DNA of 46,776 bases, from assembly GCA_028284075.1 (NCBI GenBank), contig JANQSL010000039.1, forward strand, positions 1-46,776. The letters are read 5' to 3'. Shown here one piece after another: positions 1-8,686 of the stretch. Each line of letters begins with the position of its first letter. The first letter of the stretch is position 1. Made by a program: the position numbers and the translations under genes. The notes below the pieces were generated by a model. The model made no database searches. It was not told the origin of the DNA and was given only the letters and a program-made list of their open reading frames with translations. This DNA is from Candidatus Sumerlaeia bacterium (lineage in GTDB: Bacteria > Sumerlaeota > Sumerlaeia > SLMS01 > JAHLLQ01).

Positions 1-419
1 ACGATCAGGTGTTGGTGTTGCGTCGGCCGGAGAAGGGATCGTTTGCAAATATGTGGGAGTTGCCGCGGGGCGAAGTGCATAAGCGCGAAAAGAGCGCGGA
101 CGCCGCGGTACGTGTGGCAAAGGAACTGACGAATCTGGACGTGACCGCACAGCGGCCGGTCATGAAGCTCAAGCATGTGGTGATGCGAAAGAGCATTTCG
201 CTGCAGATCTGGGAAGCCGAGCGAATAGCAGGCAGGCGTATCCGTACCTCCCGGCACGCGGAACACGAATGGATTGTTCCCCGGGAATGGTCGGAACGAC
301 CGGCCAGTGTCACGCAAAGGAAAATTGCGAGGATGCTGATGGGTGATGGAGAAAAAAAGGGGAACGGTGGCGGAAAGAAATCCGCAGAAGCGAGAGGCGA
401 AGAGGATTTTTTTGGATGA
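1..419 (+). CDS. mutY: A/G-specific adenine glycosylase, C-terminal domain (5' truncated)
   Basis: The reading frame is open from the first bases, so the gene begins outside the window and only about 138 residues are visible. The visible part resembles the NUDIX-like C-terminal domain by which MutY recognises 8-oxoguanine opposite adenine: a VLVLRRPEKG strand, the WELPRGEV motif equivalent to the family's WEFPGGKVE, and a later LKHVVMRKSISLQIWEA strand in place of the family's H-x-x-T-H segment. The full NUDIX box glutamates are not present, which suits MutY better than a hydrolase. A charged Gly/Lys-rich tail (EKKGNGGGKKSAEARGEE) follows the domain. The catalytic helix-hairpin-helix and iron-sulfur parts cannot be seen, so a free NUDIX-like protein remains possible. 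Confidence 0.6.
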   Translation, partial: DQVLVLRRPEKGSFANMWELPRGEVHKREKSADAAVRVAKELTNLDVTAQRPVMKLKHVVMRKSISLQIWEAERIAGRRIRTSRHAEHEWIVPREWSERPASVTQRKIARMLMGDGEKKGNGGGKKSAEARGEEDFFG

Positions 420-546
420 GAGAGCTGTTTTCGAGAGGCGCTGGAATCGTCAACCCTCGACGGCCGGCACCTTGAGTTCATCCTTTCCTTGTGTCGGTAT
501 GGGGTGATGACCTTTTTGTTTCGGTGATGCGAGAGGCGCGGTTGCC

Positions 547-1917
547 ATGAGAATCATTGTTGTGGGTGCGGGTACAGTGGGGTCGAATATCGCCTCACAC
601 CTGGTCCGGGACGATCATGACGTCGTCATTGTCGACGCGAGCGCGGCGAAGCTGCGGGACGTGGAAGAACACGTCGATGTGCAGACCATGGTGGGCAATG
701 GATGCGATCCGGCAACGCTGCGGGCGGCGATGGGCGGGCAGGAAACACAGCTGCTGCTGGCGGTGACGGAGCAGGATTCGACGAACCTAGTGATGGCCTA
801 CGCGGCGAAACGGCTCGGTGTCGGACGTGTGGTGGCACGAGTCCGGTCGCGGTTTTTTCTTTATACGGACGATGTGAATTTTCGTGACCCCCTGGGAATC
901 GATCTGCTGCTTTCGCCGGAAATTCTGACGGCCCTTGAACTGGTTAACTTCGTGGAAAATCCTGCGGCCCTGGGAATTGCTCACCTGGCTCAGGGGCGGG
1001 TGCAGTTACGCACGGTGCTGCTCTCGCCTTTCAGCGAATTTGTCAGCAGACGCCTGATGGATATTCGCTTTCCGCCGGGAATGCTGGTGGCGGTCATTCG
1101 CCGCGGAAAAAAAATCTTCACGCCGCGGGGCGACGCGGAACTGATGGCGGGGGATCATGTCACGCTGGTTGGTCTGCCGGCAGTGATCGACGAAGTGCAT
1201 CCGCAGTTCGACACCGAACAGAAGACGTCGGCAAGTCACTCTCAGCGTGTTGCGATTGCCGGCGCGGGCGAAACGGGTCTGTTCCTGGCAGAGCAGCTTG
1301 AGGGGCGTCGCCACAAAGTGCTCCTGATCGATCGCAACCGCGAGCGGCTCGAGGAAATCGGCGAGCGTCTGAACAAAACGGTTTTGCTGCACGGAGACTG
1401 CACGAACATTCAGTTCCTGCGGGAGGAGAACGTGCAGGAAATGGACTACTTCATTGCAGCGACCGGCGACGAAGAATCAAACGTCATGTCCGCGCTGTTG
1501 GCGAGCGAATTGAAGGTTCCGAAGACAGCGTGTTTGATCGACCGGCCGGACTATGCGCGCGTTGTGGAAAAGGTGGGGATCAATGTGGCTCTTTCACCAC
1601 GCATCGTCGCAGCCAATCGCGTGCTCAAGCTGGTCAAACAGGGACGCATCCGATCCGTAACGCTGATGGAAGAGGGTGCCATTGAAGTCACGGAGTATCA
1701 GGCGCTTGCAAGTTCGCCGATAACCGGAAAGCCTTTGAAGGAAGTGGAACTGCCGGAAGGAATGCTGATCGGCGCGGTTGCGCACGGCACGGAGGTGATA
1801 ATTCCGCGGGGAAGCGATTCGATTCGGCCCGGAGACATTGTGATTACGGTGGCGGAGGCGGATGCATCGGACAGCGTGGGCAAGCTCTTCCATCTTGAAT
1901 CGGGCGATACGAAGTAG
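547..1917 (+). CDS. trkA: Trk potassium uptake system NAD-binding subunit TrkA
   Basis: Cytoplasmic regulatory subunit of the Trk potassium channel/transporter, which gates TrkH in response to bound nucleotide. The 456 residues match the usual length of a two-repeat TrkA. Repeat 1 starts with the Rossmann motif GAGTVGSNIA near residue 7, with an acidic VDAS at the end of the second strand. Repeat 2 starts with GAGETGLFLAEQL near residue 240. Each Rossmann (RCK_N) unit is followed by a TrkA_C unit (for example ITGKPLKEVELPEGMLIGAV near residue 395). Only six bases separate it from trkH, so the two are a translational operon. The ATG is preceded by a modest AGAGG. The call is secure. Confidence 0.95.
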   Translation: MRIIVVGAGTVGSNIASHLVRDDHDVVIVDASAAKLRDVEEHVDVQTMVGNGCDPATLRAAMGGQETQLLLAVTEQDSTNLVMAYAAKRLGVGRVVARVRSRFFLYTDDVNFRDPLGIDLLLSPEILTALELVNFVENPAALGIAHLAQGRVQLRTVLLSPFSEFVSRRLMDIRFPPGMLVAVIRRGKKIFTPRGDAELMAGDHVTLVGLPAVIDEVHPQFDTEQKTSASHSQRVAIAGAGETGLFLAEQLEGRRHKVLLIDRNRERLEEIGERLNKTVLLHGDCTNIQFLREENVQEMDYFIAATGDEESNVMSALLASELKVPKTACLIDRPDYARVVEKVGINVALSPRIVAANRVLKLVKQGRIRSVTLMEEGAIEVTEYQALASSPITGKPLKEVELPEGMLIGAVAHGTEVIIPRGSDSIRPGDIVITVAEADASDSVGKLFHLESGDTK

Positions 1918-1923
1918 GCGCGA

Positions 1924-3390
1924 ATGAACCTGCGCGTTCTCTGCAAACTTCTGGGGTTTCTCCTGGCGCCGTTCAGTCTGTCGATGCTGACGACGGTACC
2001 GTTTGCCATGTATTACAGCGAGTGGGCGGAGTTGGGTGAGTTTGTTGCCTCCGCGGGAATCGGTCTGGCGTTGTCGGGCGTGCTTTACCTGATCGGGCGT
2101 ACAGCGAAAGAGGATATCTTCCGCCGCGAGACTCTTGCGATTACGGGACTGTCCTGGGCAATTGCGGCAGCGATCGGTGCATTGCCGTTCTATTTTTCCG
2201 GAACGGTTACAACCTATACAGACGCCTACTTCGAGAGCATCTCCGGTTTGACAACAACAGGTTCGACGGTGCTCACAAACATCGAGGGGGCGCCGAAATC
2301 GATTTTGTTCTGGCGATCGTTTCTGCATTTTCTCGGTGGTCTGGGAATCATCGTTCTGTTTGTGGCGGTGCTGCCGCTTGTCGGTGTGGGAGCGCGTTCG
2401 CTCTTTAAACAGGAGGCACCCGGTCCCGTACCGGAGGGGCTGACACCGAGAATACGTGATACCTCGGTGATGCTGTTCAAGATTTACGCGGCGTTGAACG
2501 TTGCCGAGATGCTGATTCTGTGGGGGGCGGGAATGTCTTTCTTCGATGCGGTCAACCACGCCCTTGCAACAATGGCGACAGGCGGTTTTTCAACAAAAAA
2601 CACAAGTATCCTCGCCTTTGGCAGCCCGCTCATCGAATGGATCATTGTCGTGTTCATGTTCCTGGCGGGGACGAACTTTTCGCTGCATGTGGAAGCCGTG
2701 CGTGGAAGGTTTGTGTACTTCAAGAGTACTGAATTTCGTGTCTACCTCGGCATTGTCGTCGCAGCGTCTCTTTTCTATGCCATACTTCTCTTTGCCCACG
2801 GGTCCACGGCGGTTTCCCATCCGGGAGAGTTCAATATTCGCGACGGGTTCTTCATGTCACTGGCTCTTATGACGACCACCGGCTTTGGAACGGTTGACTT
2901 CGATCAATGGCCTCATGCTGCCCGAATGGTTTCCGTTGTGCTTATGTTTGTCGGTGGATGTGCAGGCTCGACGGCGGGCGGAATGAAAGTGATTCGATGG
3001 GTGATTCTGATGAAGGTGGCGATGCATGAACTTGCCCGCAACATTTCACCACGTCGTGTGACAACGCTGAAGATCGATGGACGAAAGATTCCGAGAGAGA
3101 CTTCCCACGAAGTGCTCGTGTTCTTCTTTCTTTACATCTTGTTGTTCATTTTGGGAAGTGCGGGAATTGCGATGTTGATGCCGGAACAGTCACTTCTTTC
3201 GTCGATCTCCGCAGCGGCGGCGACTCTGAACAATATTGGTCCAGGGCTTGAAGCTGTTGGAGCGACGATGAACTATTCCGCACAGAGCAATGCGGCGAAA
3301 TGGCTGATGTCGTTGCTGATGCTCATGGGACGCCTTGAGCTGTTCCCGATTCTGGCGATGTTATCGAAAACATTCTGGACGCGAACCTGA
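1924..3390 (+). CDS. trkH: Trk potassium uptake system membrane subunit TrkH
   Basis: Polytopic inner-membrane potassium-conducting subunit, partner of the TrkA encoded immediately upstream. The 488 residues contain the repeated membrane-pore-membrane units of the family. The pore segments carry the expected glycine-containing filter sequences SGLTTTGSTV (near residue 108), ATGGFSTKNTS (near 219), TTTGFGTVDFDQWP (near 318) and the last repeat at LNNIGPGLEAVG (near 437). The conserved loop GGCAGSTAGGMKVIR lies near 343-357. It ends eleven bases before proC, so transcription may continue into that gene. Start, length and motifs agree well with TrkH/KtrB-type proteins, and the paired trkA favours TrkH. 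Confidence 0.95.
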   Translation: MNLRVLCKLLGFLLAPFSLSMLTTVPFAMYYSEWAELGEFVASAGIGLALSGVLYLIGRTAKEDIFRRETLAITGLSWAIAAAIGALPFYFSGTVTTYTDAYFESISGLTTTGSTVLTNIEGAPKSILFWRSFLHFLGGLGIIVLFVAVLPLVGVGARSLFKQEAPGPVPEGLTPRIRDTSVMLFKIYAALNVAEMLILWGAGMSFFDAVNHALATMATGGFSTKNTSILAFGSPLIEWIIVVFMFLAGTNFSLHVEAVRGRFVYFKSTEFRVYLGIVVAASLFYAILLFAHGSTAVSHPGEFNIRDGFFMSLALMTTTGFGTVDFDQWPHAARMVSVVLMFVGGCAGSTAGGMKVIRWVILMKVAMHELARNISPRRVTTLKIDGRKIPRETSHEVLVFFFLYILLFILGSAGIAMLMPEQSLLSSISAAAATLNNIGPGLEAVGATMNYSAQSNAAKWLMSLLMLMGRLELFPILAMLSKTFWTRT

Positions 3391-3400
3391 GGATTGAACA

Positions 3401-4225
3401 ATGATGCTGTTACGGAATCGAACCATCGGTTTTCTTGGTGCCGGAAACATGGCAGAGGCGATCATGCGCGGTTTGATCGATCGGGCAAGGATCCCCGCGT
3501 CACGGATTGTCGCATCGGATGTTCGTGCCGAACGGCTTGAGAAACTGAGGTCCCAACTCGAAATCGAAACCGGTTCGAGCGCTGACGTGCTCAGGAAGGC
3601 TTCCGTGGTGATCATTGCGGTGAAGCCTCAGACGTTTACGCAGCTGTCGGAAGAACTCGCAAGCGAACCTGTGGGCGAACAACTGTTTGTTTCCATCCTT
3701 GCAGGAACTCGTGCGGCGAAGGTCGAAGCCGGTTTTTCCCGCGGAGACTCGGTTCCACGAGTCATTCGCACCATGCCCAACACACCGGCACTGGTGGGTG
3801 AAGGAGCCACGGCGGTAGCCGCTGGAAAAAGTGCAACCGGGGAAGACCTGAAGCTGGCTGTGGAGCTGTTCTCCGCGGTCGGCGTGGCGGAAGTGGTGGA
3901 AGAAGAGATGCTGGATGCGGTCACGGGTTTGACGGGCAGCGGCCCGGCTTACGTCTTCCGGATGATCGAGGGGTTGCTGGAGGCGGCCGCGCAACAGGGT
4001 TTGCCGAAAGATGCCTCCACACGCCTCGTAAAGCAGATGGTTTACGGTGCGGCGTTACTGGCACGCGACAGTGAGCATGACCCGGCGGAGCTGAGGCGTC
4101 GTGTCACGTCTCCCGCGGGAACGACGGCAGCGGGTTTGACGGCATTGGAGGAAGAGGAGTTTACGCGGGTGATTGCCGCAGCCGTGGATGCGGCAACGCG
4201 GCGGAGCAGGGAACTGGGGCAATAG
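3401..4225 (+). CDS. proC: Pyrroline-5-carboxylate reductase
   Basis: Catalyses the last step of proline synthesis, NAD(P)H-dependent reduction of pyrroline-5-carboxylate, in the cytoplasm. The 274 residues are the normal length. The N-terminal Rossmann motif GFLGAGNMAEAI is at residues 8-19, the IRTMPNTPALVGEG segment lies near 124-137, and the C-terminal dimerisation and catalytic domain shows TGSGPAYVF (near 180) and the signature TSPAGTTAAGL (near 240-250). A GAGG just upstream is well placed for the ATG. The gene follows trkH by 11 bases. A shared role in osmotic adjustment (potassium plus proline) is an attractive inference but is not shown by the sequence. Confidence 0.95.
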   Translation: MMLLRNRTIGFLGAGNMAEAIMRGLIDRARIPASRIVASDVRAERLEKLRSQLEIETGSSADVLRKASVVIIAVKPQTFTQLSEELASEPVGEQLFVSILAGTRAAKVEAGFSRGDSVPRVIRTMPNTPALVGEGATAVAAGKSATGEDLKLAVELFSAVGVAEVVEEEMLDAVTGLTGSGPAYVFRMIEGLLEAAAQQGLPKDASTRLVKQMVYGAALLARDSEHDPAELRRRVTSPAGTTAAGLTALEEEEFTRVIAAAVDAATRRSRELGQ

Positions 4226-4359
4226 TCCCGGACCGCTCGCTGTTTCCCGAGGTTTCATCATTATTCCGTATTTTTTTCTTGTCGTTGTGCGCGTAGCGGG
4301 AATTCGCTGGTGCAAAGTCACGTTCCGCGTGTCTTCGTGCATTTCAAAGGAGTCTGTTC

Positions 4360-5025
4360 ATGTCCCGCCGTCTGCCGACACTCGTTCGCATTGTTCCTGT
4401 TATCGCTGTCGCCGCCGGGCTGGCCGCCTGCTCGGCCAAGCCGGAGAACTCGCCCGTTATTCGCAAGAAATTCGCTGAGGTGGACGAAATCAAGGACCAG
4501 CTCGACGAATCGTCGAAGCTGCTTCGAAACGTTGCAGGAGAGATTACCCTGCTGCGGGACGAGGTTTCGAACCTGCGGGCTCTGACCCCCGGTGAGGACG
4601 GCGCCATCGAGGTGGTTTCCCGTCTCGACAAGCTGGAACAGCGTCTTGACCGCATGAACTCGAAGCCGGACCGGCTGATGGCCCAGGCGATTGAGCCTGC
4701 CCGGAACAGCGGCAGCTCCCAGAGTTTCCAGGGCCTCGCGACGGGTGCCTCCGAAAACGCGAAGCCGAAAACAGAAGAAAAAAAGACGGTTCAGGCAAAG
4801 CCGGCCCCGGAGCCGGAGAAAGCAAAACCTGTGGCAAAGCCGGTGGCCAAGACGCCGAAGGTTTCGAAAACACCCGGAAAATACTACACCCTCAAGGCGG
4901 GTGATTCTCTGCAGAGCATTGCCAAATCCAACGGGATTAGTGTGAAAGAGCTGGCTCAGGCGAATCGTTTGCCGGCAGGGGCACGGCCCCTGAAAGGGCA
5001 GAGAATTTACATTCCGGGCAAATAA
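4360..5025 (+). CDS. LysM-domain lipoprotein
   Basis: Predicted envelope lipoprotein of 221 residues that should bind peptidoglycan. It begins with a lipoprotein signal peptide ending in the lipobox LAAC, so the mature protein starts at Cys24. Residues about 35-105 are charged and helical and probably form a coiled coil (heptad-like Leu/Ile in EIKDQLDESSKLLRNVAGE). A Lys/Pro/Ala-rich linker follows (about 130-170), and one LysM module closes the protein from about 174 (YYTLKAGDSLQSIAKSNGIS) to the end. A strong AAAGGAG sits eight bases before the ATG. The architecture suggests a spacer-type protein linking a membrane to the cell wall. No catalytic domain is visible. Confidence 0.85.
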   Translation: MSRRLPTLVRIVPVIAVAAGLAACSAKPENSPVIRKKFAEVDEIKDQLDESSKLLRNVAGEITLLRDEVSNLRALTPGEDGAIEVVSRLDKLEQRLDRMNSKPDRLMAQAIEPARNSGSSQSFQGLATGASENAKPKTEEKKTVQAKPAPEPEKAKPVAKPVAKTPKVSKTPGKYYTLKAGDSLQSIAKSNGISVKELAQANRLPAGARPLKGQRIYIPGK

Positions 5026-5117
5026 AGGGATTCAGCCCCAGACAAGCGGGACCGCCGGGATGGGCTCGACGGGACCGTCCGCCAGGATGCAAGTGCCGGT
5101 CCGGAGGTCGCAGACGA

Positions 5118-5294
5118 ATGAACCGCCAACGAAACACGGTCACCAAACAGGATATTGCACCGACGCTTATGGAATGGGCCGGGGGCATTGCTTTGATCTT
5201 CAGTATGGTCTATTGGACCGCATCAACGGTTCTGCCGGTGGACATGTGCTGGAGTGCAACCGCCAGCGCCGCCAGCCGGGCGGGTCTTTTGTAG
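5118..5294 (+). CDS. Small single-pass membrane protein (58 aa), hypothetical
   Basis: A short open frame reads MNRQRNTVTKQDIAPTL, then a hydrophobic stretch (GGIALIFSMVYWTASTVL) long enough to cross a membrane once, then a short Ser/Ala-rich tail. Its ATG has a GGAGG Shine-Dalgarno ten bases upstream, and the frame ends at TAG before a strong hairpin at 5326-5353. The polar N-terminus with basic residues suggests the N-terminus stays in the cytoplasm. I do not recognise a family. The coding claim rests on the ribosome binding site, the plausible membrane segment and the position between two lipoprotein genes. A chance open frame remains possible. Confidence 0.45.
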   Translation: MNRQRNTVTKQDIAPTLMEWAGGIALIFSMVYWTASTVLPVDMCWSATASAASRAGLL

Positions 5295-5325
5295 GACAAG
5301 CTCGGCAAAGTTCCTTGAAATCGTT

Positions 5326-5353
5326 GCGGGAGAGGGCTGAAACCCTCTCCCGC
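5326..5353 (+). terminator. Perfect 11-bp hairpin between envelope genes
   Basis: The arms GCGGGAGAGGG (5326-5336) and CCCTCTCCCGC (5343-5353) are exactly complementary around a six-base loop. Only a short ATTTCC follows, so this is not a classical U-tract terminator. It sits between the small membrane protein and the next lipoprotein, whose ATG is 24 bases downstream. It could be an inefficient terminator, an RNA-stabilising 3' end or a leader structure of the downstream gene. Confidence 0.5.
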
Positions 5354-5376
5354 ATTTCCGTTGGGAGGCCGTTCTC

Positions 5377-6018
5377 ATGCGAATACAACGGACAGGGCTG
5401 GTTTTAGCACTGGTTCTGGCTCTTGGGGGGTGTGGTGGCGCGTTGGTTACCGATCCCACGGCGGTCCCCTCGAAATATCCTGCCCATGGCGTGAGGGCGG
5501 AAAACCTCGACGTGAAGCCTCGCAAATCTCCCATCGCAGTGGGGGAGTCCGTACCGGTCCTGTTTCTCGAGGACCAAAAGGGCTTCCTGGTATCGACTCG
5601 TGAAGTCTCGACCGGGGGAGATGCTCTGCTGATTTTTCAAGGAGGATGGACTTCGCCTGAAGCGCGGCCTGTTTACGATTGGGTGAGGGAAAGCCGGACA
5701 ATGACGGAGGGCCGTGACTGCGAAATTCTCCTGGTGGGACCGGACCTGCCGGAAACGAACGAGAAGATTGCCGCCAGTGAAGAATTGAAGGTGGCGATTC
5801 TGCACGATCCGTCGGGCTGGGGAGCCCGCGTTTTCGGGTTGCTGACCGGAAATGATGCGACCCGGGTGGATGGCATCTGGAGTGTGGTTTTGGGGCGGGA
5901 AGGGCGTGTTCTTGCGGTGGAGCGGGGACTCTACGATATTTCCGACCTGATTACCGTGCTGACGGTTCGGCCGGATCCCCGACCCTATCGGGCGACTGAT
6001 CTGCCGTTTCAGAACTAA
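5377..6018 (+). CDS. Peroxiredoxin-like (thioredoxin-fold) lipoprotein lacking the active-site cysteine
   Basis: A 213-residue exported lipoprotein. The signal peptide ends in the lipobox LGGC (Cys19). From about residue 58 the order of segments follows the AhpC/TSA fold: VPVLFLEDQKG, then DALLIFQGGWTSPEARPVY where peroxiredoxins have the peroxidatic Cys motif, then CEILLVGPDLPETNEK, AILHDPSGWGARVFG and VVLGREGRVLAVERG. No cysteine occurs at the peroxidatic position, and the only cysteine in the mature part besides the lipid anchor lies in GRDCEILL. Peroxidase chemistry is therefore unlikely and a binding or structural role is the better guess. A GGGAGG eight bases upstream fixes the ATG. Fold assignment is by motif order only. 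Confidence 0.55.
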   Translation: MRIQRTGLVLALVLALGGCGGALVTDPTAVPSKYPAHGVRAENLDVKPRKSPIAVGESVPVLFLEDQKGFLVSTREVSTGGDALLIFQGGWTSPEARPVYDWVRESRTMTEGRDCEILLVGPDLPETNEKIAASEELKVAILHDPSGWGARVFGLLTGNDATRVDGIWSVVLGREGRVLAVERGLYDISDLITVLTVRPDPRPYRATDLPFQN

Positions 6019-6076
6019 GGTGGCTTGCCCTGGCGGTCGCAGCCTTCGACCGTGCGTATGAAATACACGAAAGCGA

Positions 6077-6817
6077 ATGTGTCCCTTGATCAATTTTCTG
6101 AATACCCTCCTTCGCGGAGCATCCGGGCTGCGAACCATGCTGGTTGGTACAGTGTTGTCAGCACTGTTGATCGTGTGCGGTTGTACGCATGATGTCCGTT
6201 TTCCCCGGCACTCACCCTACACCGCGCATACCATTATCAATGCTCCGTTGACGATCGTCATGCCGGACGATACATACACCGTGTACGAGTACACGGAAAT
6301 GGGAGCGCCACTGGACAGGATGGATTACCGTATCTTCTACGGAGAGGCGCTTGCCGTGGAGTCCGTTGCCCGTTTCCGGCAAATGTTTTCAGAGATTGCC
6401 ATCGCAACGGAGACGGAGTACGCGCTGGCAACGAACGCACCACTGAATCCTCCGGTGGAAAAGAAAGCACGCAAAGACTGGGAAGAGAGTCTGCCTTCGG
6501 TGAAGGAAAAGGTCGAGTTTTTGCCGGACCATGTCTTCGACGGAACGGGCTATCTCATGCGCTTCGACCGCATGTCATTTTCCTTCACGGATGACCGGCC
6601 GGTCTTTGTGGCGCATGTGAATGTGGCCAATCGGGAGGCCGATGCTCTCATTCTGGAGGGTCGTATCCGTGGAACGGGCCGGACCGTGCCCCGGCGGCAG
6701 GATGTGAAGCTGATGAACCAGGACATTCGCGAGTCGGTGGTGGGTGCCTGCACGCAGATGACATTGAACCTGTCACGGGATCTTGCGGAGGCGATCAGAC
6801 TGAATCCGGAAGGCTGA
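6077..6817 (+). CDS. Hypothetical lipoprotein
   Basis: A 246-residue protein that I cannot place in a family. An N-terminal hydrophobic segment ends in a lipobox-like LIVCGC, with the lipidated Cys at about position 36. That makes the signal peptide long from the first ATG, so the true start may be the internal ATG at 6137, which gives a typical 16-residue signal peptide. The mature part is soluble, with a Tyr-rich N-terminal segment (TYTVYEYTEM), a Lys/Glu-rich helix near residue 130-150 and beta-rich C-terminal sequence (VFVAHVNVANREADALILEGRI). It stops four bases before the xylulokinase-like gene, which suggests co-transcription, though no functional link is evident. Confidence 0.6.
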   Translation: MCPLINFLNTLLRGASGLRTMLVGTVLSALLIVCGCTHDVRFPRHSPYTAHTIINAPLTIVMPDDTYTVYEYTEMGAPLDRMDYRIFYGEALAVESVARFRQMFSEIAIATETEYALATNAPLNPPVEKKARKDWEESLPSVKEKVEFLPDHVFDGTGYLMRFDRMSFSFTDDRPVFVAHVNVANREADALILEGRIRGTGRTVPRRQDVKLMNQDIRESVVGACTQMTLNLSRDLAEAIRLNPEG

Positions 6818-6821
6818 AAGT

Positions 6822-8342
6822 ATGACGCGATACTTTGCCGGAATCGACAGCGGAACGCAATCCACCAAAGTATTGATCGTCGATGATGACGGTATTGTCA
6901 CGGGACGTGGCCAGGCGGCATATGGCCTGATCGACGGACTGCCGGCGGGACACAAGGAACAGCACCCGAAAATCTGGGTCGATGCGTTGAAAGCATCGTT
7001 TTCCCAGGCACTGGCAACAGCGGGTATTGCTGCCGAAGACGTCGCGGGCATCGGTGTTTCGGGACAGCAGCACGGTTTTGTCCCTCTTGATGTGCATGGC
7101 GACGTGATTCGTCCGGCCAAGCTGTGGTGCGATACCTCCACCGCCACCGAATGCGACGACATCATGAACGCCGTCGGTGGCAGAGAACGATATCAGGATC
7201 TGATCGGGAATTCGCTGCCGGCGGGTTTTACCGCATCGAAGATTCTCTGGCTTAAAAGAAACGAACCGGACAACTTTGCAAAGCTCGATTGTGTGCTGCT
7301 GCCTCACGATTACCTTAACTTTCGGCTGACTGGCGAGCGGCGAATGGAATGGGGCGACGCATCCGGTACGGGACTCATGGATGTTCGCAAGCGTGTCTGG
7401 TCCGAAGAAGTGGCTGCCGTCATCGATGAACATCTCCCCGGCAACCTGCCGCCGCTGGAAGATTCGGCCGTGGCTTGTGGACACGCGAACGGTGATCTGG
7501 CGGTTGAGCTGGGAGTGAGTCCGGCGGCCATCGTCAGTTCGGGCGGTGGCGACAACATGATGGGCGCCATCGGGACAGGGAATACGGGCGGCGGAGTTGT
7601 GACTGTCAGTCTTGGCACGTCGGGGACGATTTACGCGTGCACTGAAGACCCTGTCATCGACACGCAGGGTGAAATCGCGGCGTTCTGCGACAGTACCGGC
7701 AAGTGGTTGCCTTTGTTATGCACGATGAACGTGACCGTCTCCACGGAACTGACCCGTGGATTGTTCGGGATGGATGTGAGGTCATTGAATGAAACGGCTT
7801 CAAAAGCACCGGCCGGATGCGACGGCTTGATTCTGGTCCCTTACTTTGAAGGCGAGCGAACGCCGAACGTTCCGGATGGCACGGGTGTATGGTTCGGATT
7901 CCGGCCGAAAACGGCATCCAGCGCGCACTTTGCACGTGCCGCAATGGAGGGTGCCACAATGGGTCTGGGGTATGGTCTCAACCGCATGAAGCAGTTGGGG
8001 CTTTCGCCATCGGAGATTCGGCTGACGGGTGGTGGTTCAAAGAGCGCATTGTGGCGCCGGATTGTGGCGAATGTGTTCAATACGTCCGTCGTTTGCACCC
8101 GCGAAGCGGAAGGCGCGGCTTTTGGCGCCGCCATCCAGGCTCGCTGGGCGGTGGAGCGGCAGAGCGATGCCAATTTCCCGGTGGCGGAAATTGTGCGCCA
8201 GTGGGTCATGCCGGACGAGGAAACCCGCTGTTATCCCGATTCGGAGACGGTTGAGCGATACGAGAAGCTGCAACAACTGCATAATGAAGTTTCCCGCGAA
8301 CTGCGCACGGCCTTTGCGACACATTATGGTATCATTTCGTAG
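6822..8342 (+). CDS. xylB: Xylulokinase-like FGGY carbohydrate kinase
   Basis: An ATP-dependent sugar kinase of the FGGY family, most like xylulokinase, which phosphorylates D-xylulose for entry to the pentose phosphate pathway. The 506 residues match the family length. The N-terminal phosphate motif GIDSGTQSTK is at residues 6-15, GVSGQQHGFV lies near 72-81, the catalytic-base region GGGDNMMGAIGTG is near 244-256, the second phosphate motif SLGTSGTIYA follows, and the adenosine motif LTGGGSKSALWRRI is near 400. The gene starts four bases after the preceding lipoprotein stop, with GGAAGG as ribosome binding site. No xylose isomerase or transporter is nearby, so the substrate is inferred from sequence style only. 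Confidence 0.85.
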   Translation: MTRYFAGIDSGTQSTKVLIVDDDGIVTGRGQAAYGLIDGLPAGHKEQHPKIWVDALKASFSQALATAGIAAEDVAGIGVSGQQHGFVPLDVHGDVIRPAKLWCDTSTATECDDIMNAVGGRERYQDLIGNSLPAGFTASKILWLKRNEPDNFAKLDCVLLPHDYLNFRLTGERRMEWGDASGTGLMDVRKRVWSEEVAAVIDEHLPGNLPPLEDSAVACGHANGDLAVELGVSPAAIVSSGGGDNMMGAIGTGNTGGGVVTVSLGTSGTIYACTEDPVIDTQGEIAAFCDSTGKWLPLLCTMNVTVSTELTRGLFGMDVRSLNETASKAPAGCDGLILVPYFEGERTPNVPDGTGVWFGFRPKTASSAHFARAAMEGATMGLGYGLNRMKQLGLSPSEIRLTGGGSKSALWRRIVANVFNTSVVCTREAEGAAFGAAIQARWAVERQSDANFPVAEIVRQWVMPDEETRCYPDSETVERYEKLQQLHNEVSRELRTAFATHYGIIS

Positions 8343-8355
8343 CCGGGAGAGTCAC

Positions 8356-8682
8356 ATGGTATCTGGGAACGTGTTGAAGGCGAGTGCGGTGGCCATTATC
8401 GGATTCGTTTTGAGCGGGTGTGTCTTCGCATCCGTGGTTCCGCCGCGGGGAATTCTGTTTACCGATCAGAAGGCACCGCTGTTTCGCGGGGGAGGAGAAC
8501 CAGGGCCGAAAGAAGGGCACGCGTCAGCACATAACGTTCTGTTTCTTGTGGGCTGGGGCGATTCCGGCCTGAAGTCAGCCATGGAAGACGGCGGGATCAC
8601 GAATCTGACGCATTCAGACTATCGCGTGCAGAATTATCTGCTCATTTATCAGAAGTACACCACCATCGTTTACGGTGAGTGA
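8356..8682 (+). CDS. TRL-like family lipoprotein (copy 1)
   Basis: A 108-residue small lipoprotein. Its signal peptide ends in the lipobox LSGC (Cys25), and its mature part follows the TRL-like family pattern: GILFTDQKAPL, then KEGHASAHNVLFLVGWGDS, then an acidic helix with the GGIT motif, a D-Y pair (HSDYRVQNYLLIYQKY) and the closing TTIVYGE. The family is known in several diderm bacteria and its function is unknown. GGGAGA lies six bases before the ATG. The next gene is a divergent paralogue whose ribosome binding site overlaps the end of this gene, so the pair is probably translated together. Confidence 0.8.
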   Translation: MVSGNVLKASAVAIIGFVLSGCVFASVVPPRGILFTDQKAPLFRGGGEPGPKEGHASAHNVLFLVGWGDSGLKSAMEDGGITNLTHSDYRVQNYLLIYQKYTTIVYGE

Positions 8683-8686
8683 TACG

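Noticed and set aside
1594..2559. Minus-strand frame of 321 codons opposite trkA and trkH
   Set aside because: The product is composition-biased (Arg, Gln, Asn) and antisense to two well-identified genes.
5404..6138. Long minus-strand open frame of 244 codons opposite the lipoprotein gene
   Set aside because: It is antisense to a gene with a signal peptide and good ribosome binding site, and its own product is His/Arg/Pro-rich with no recognisable domain.
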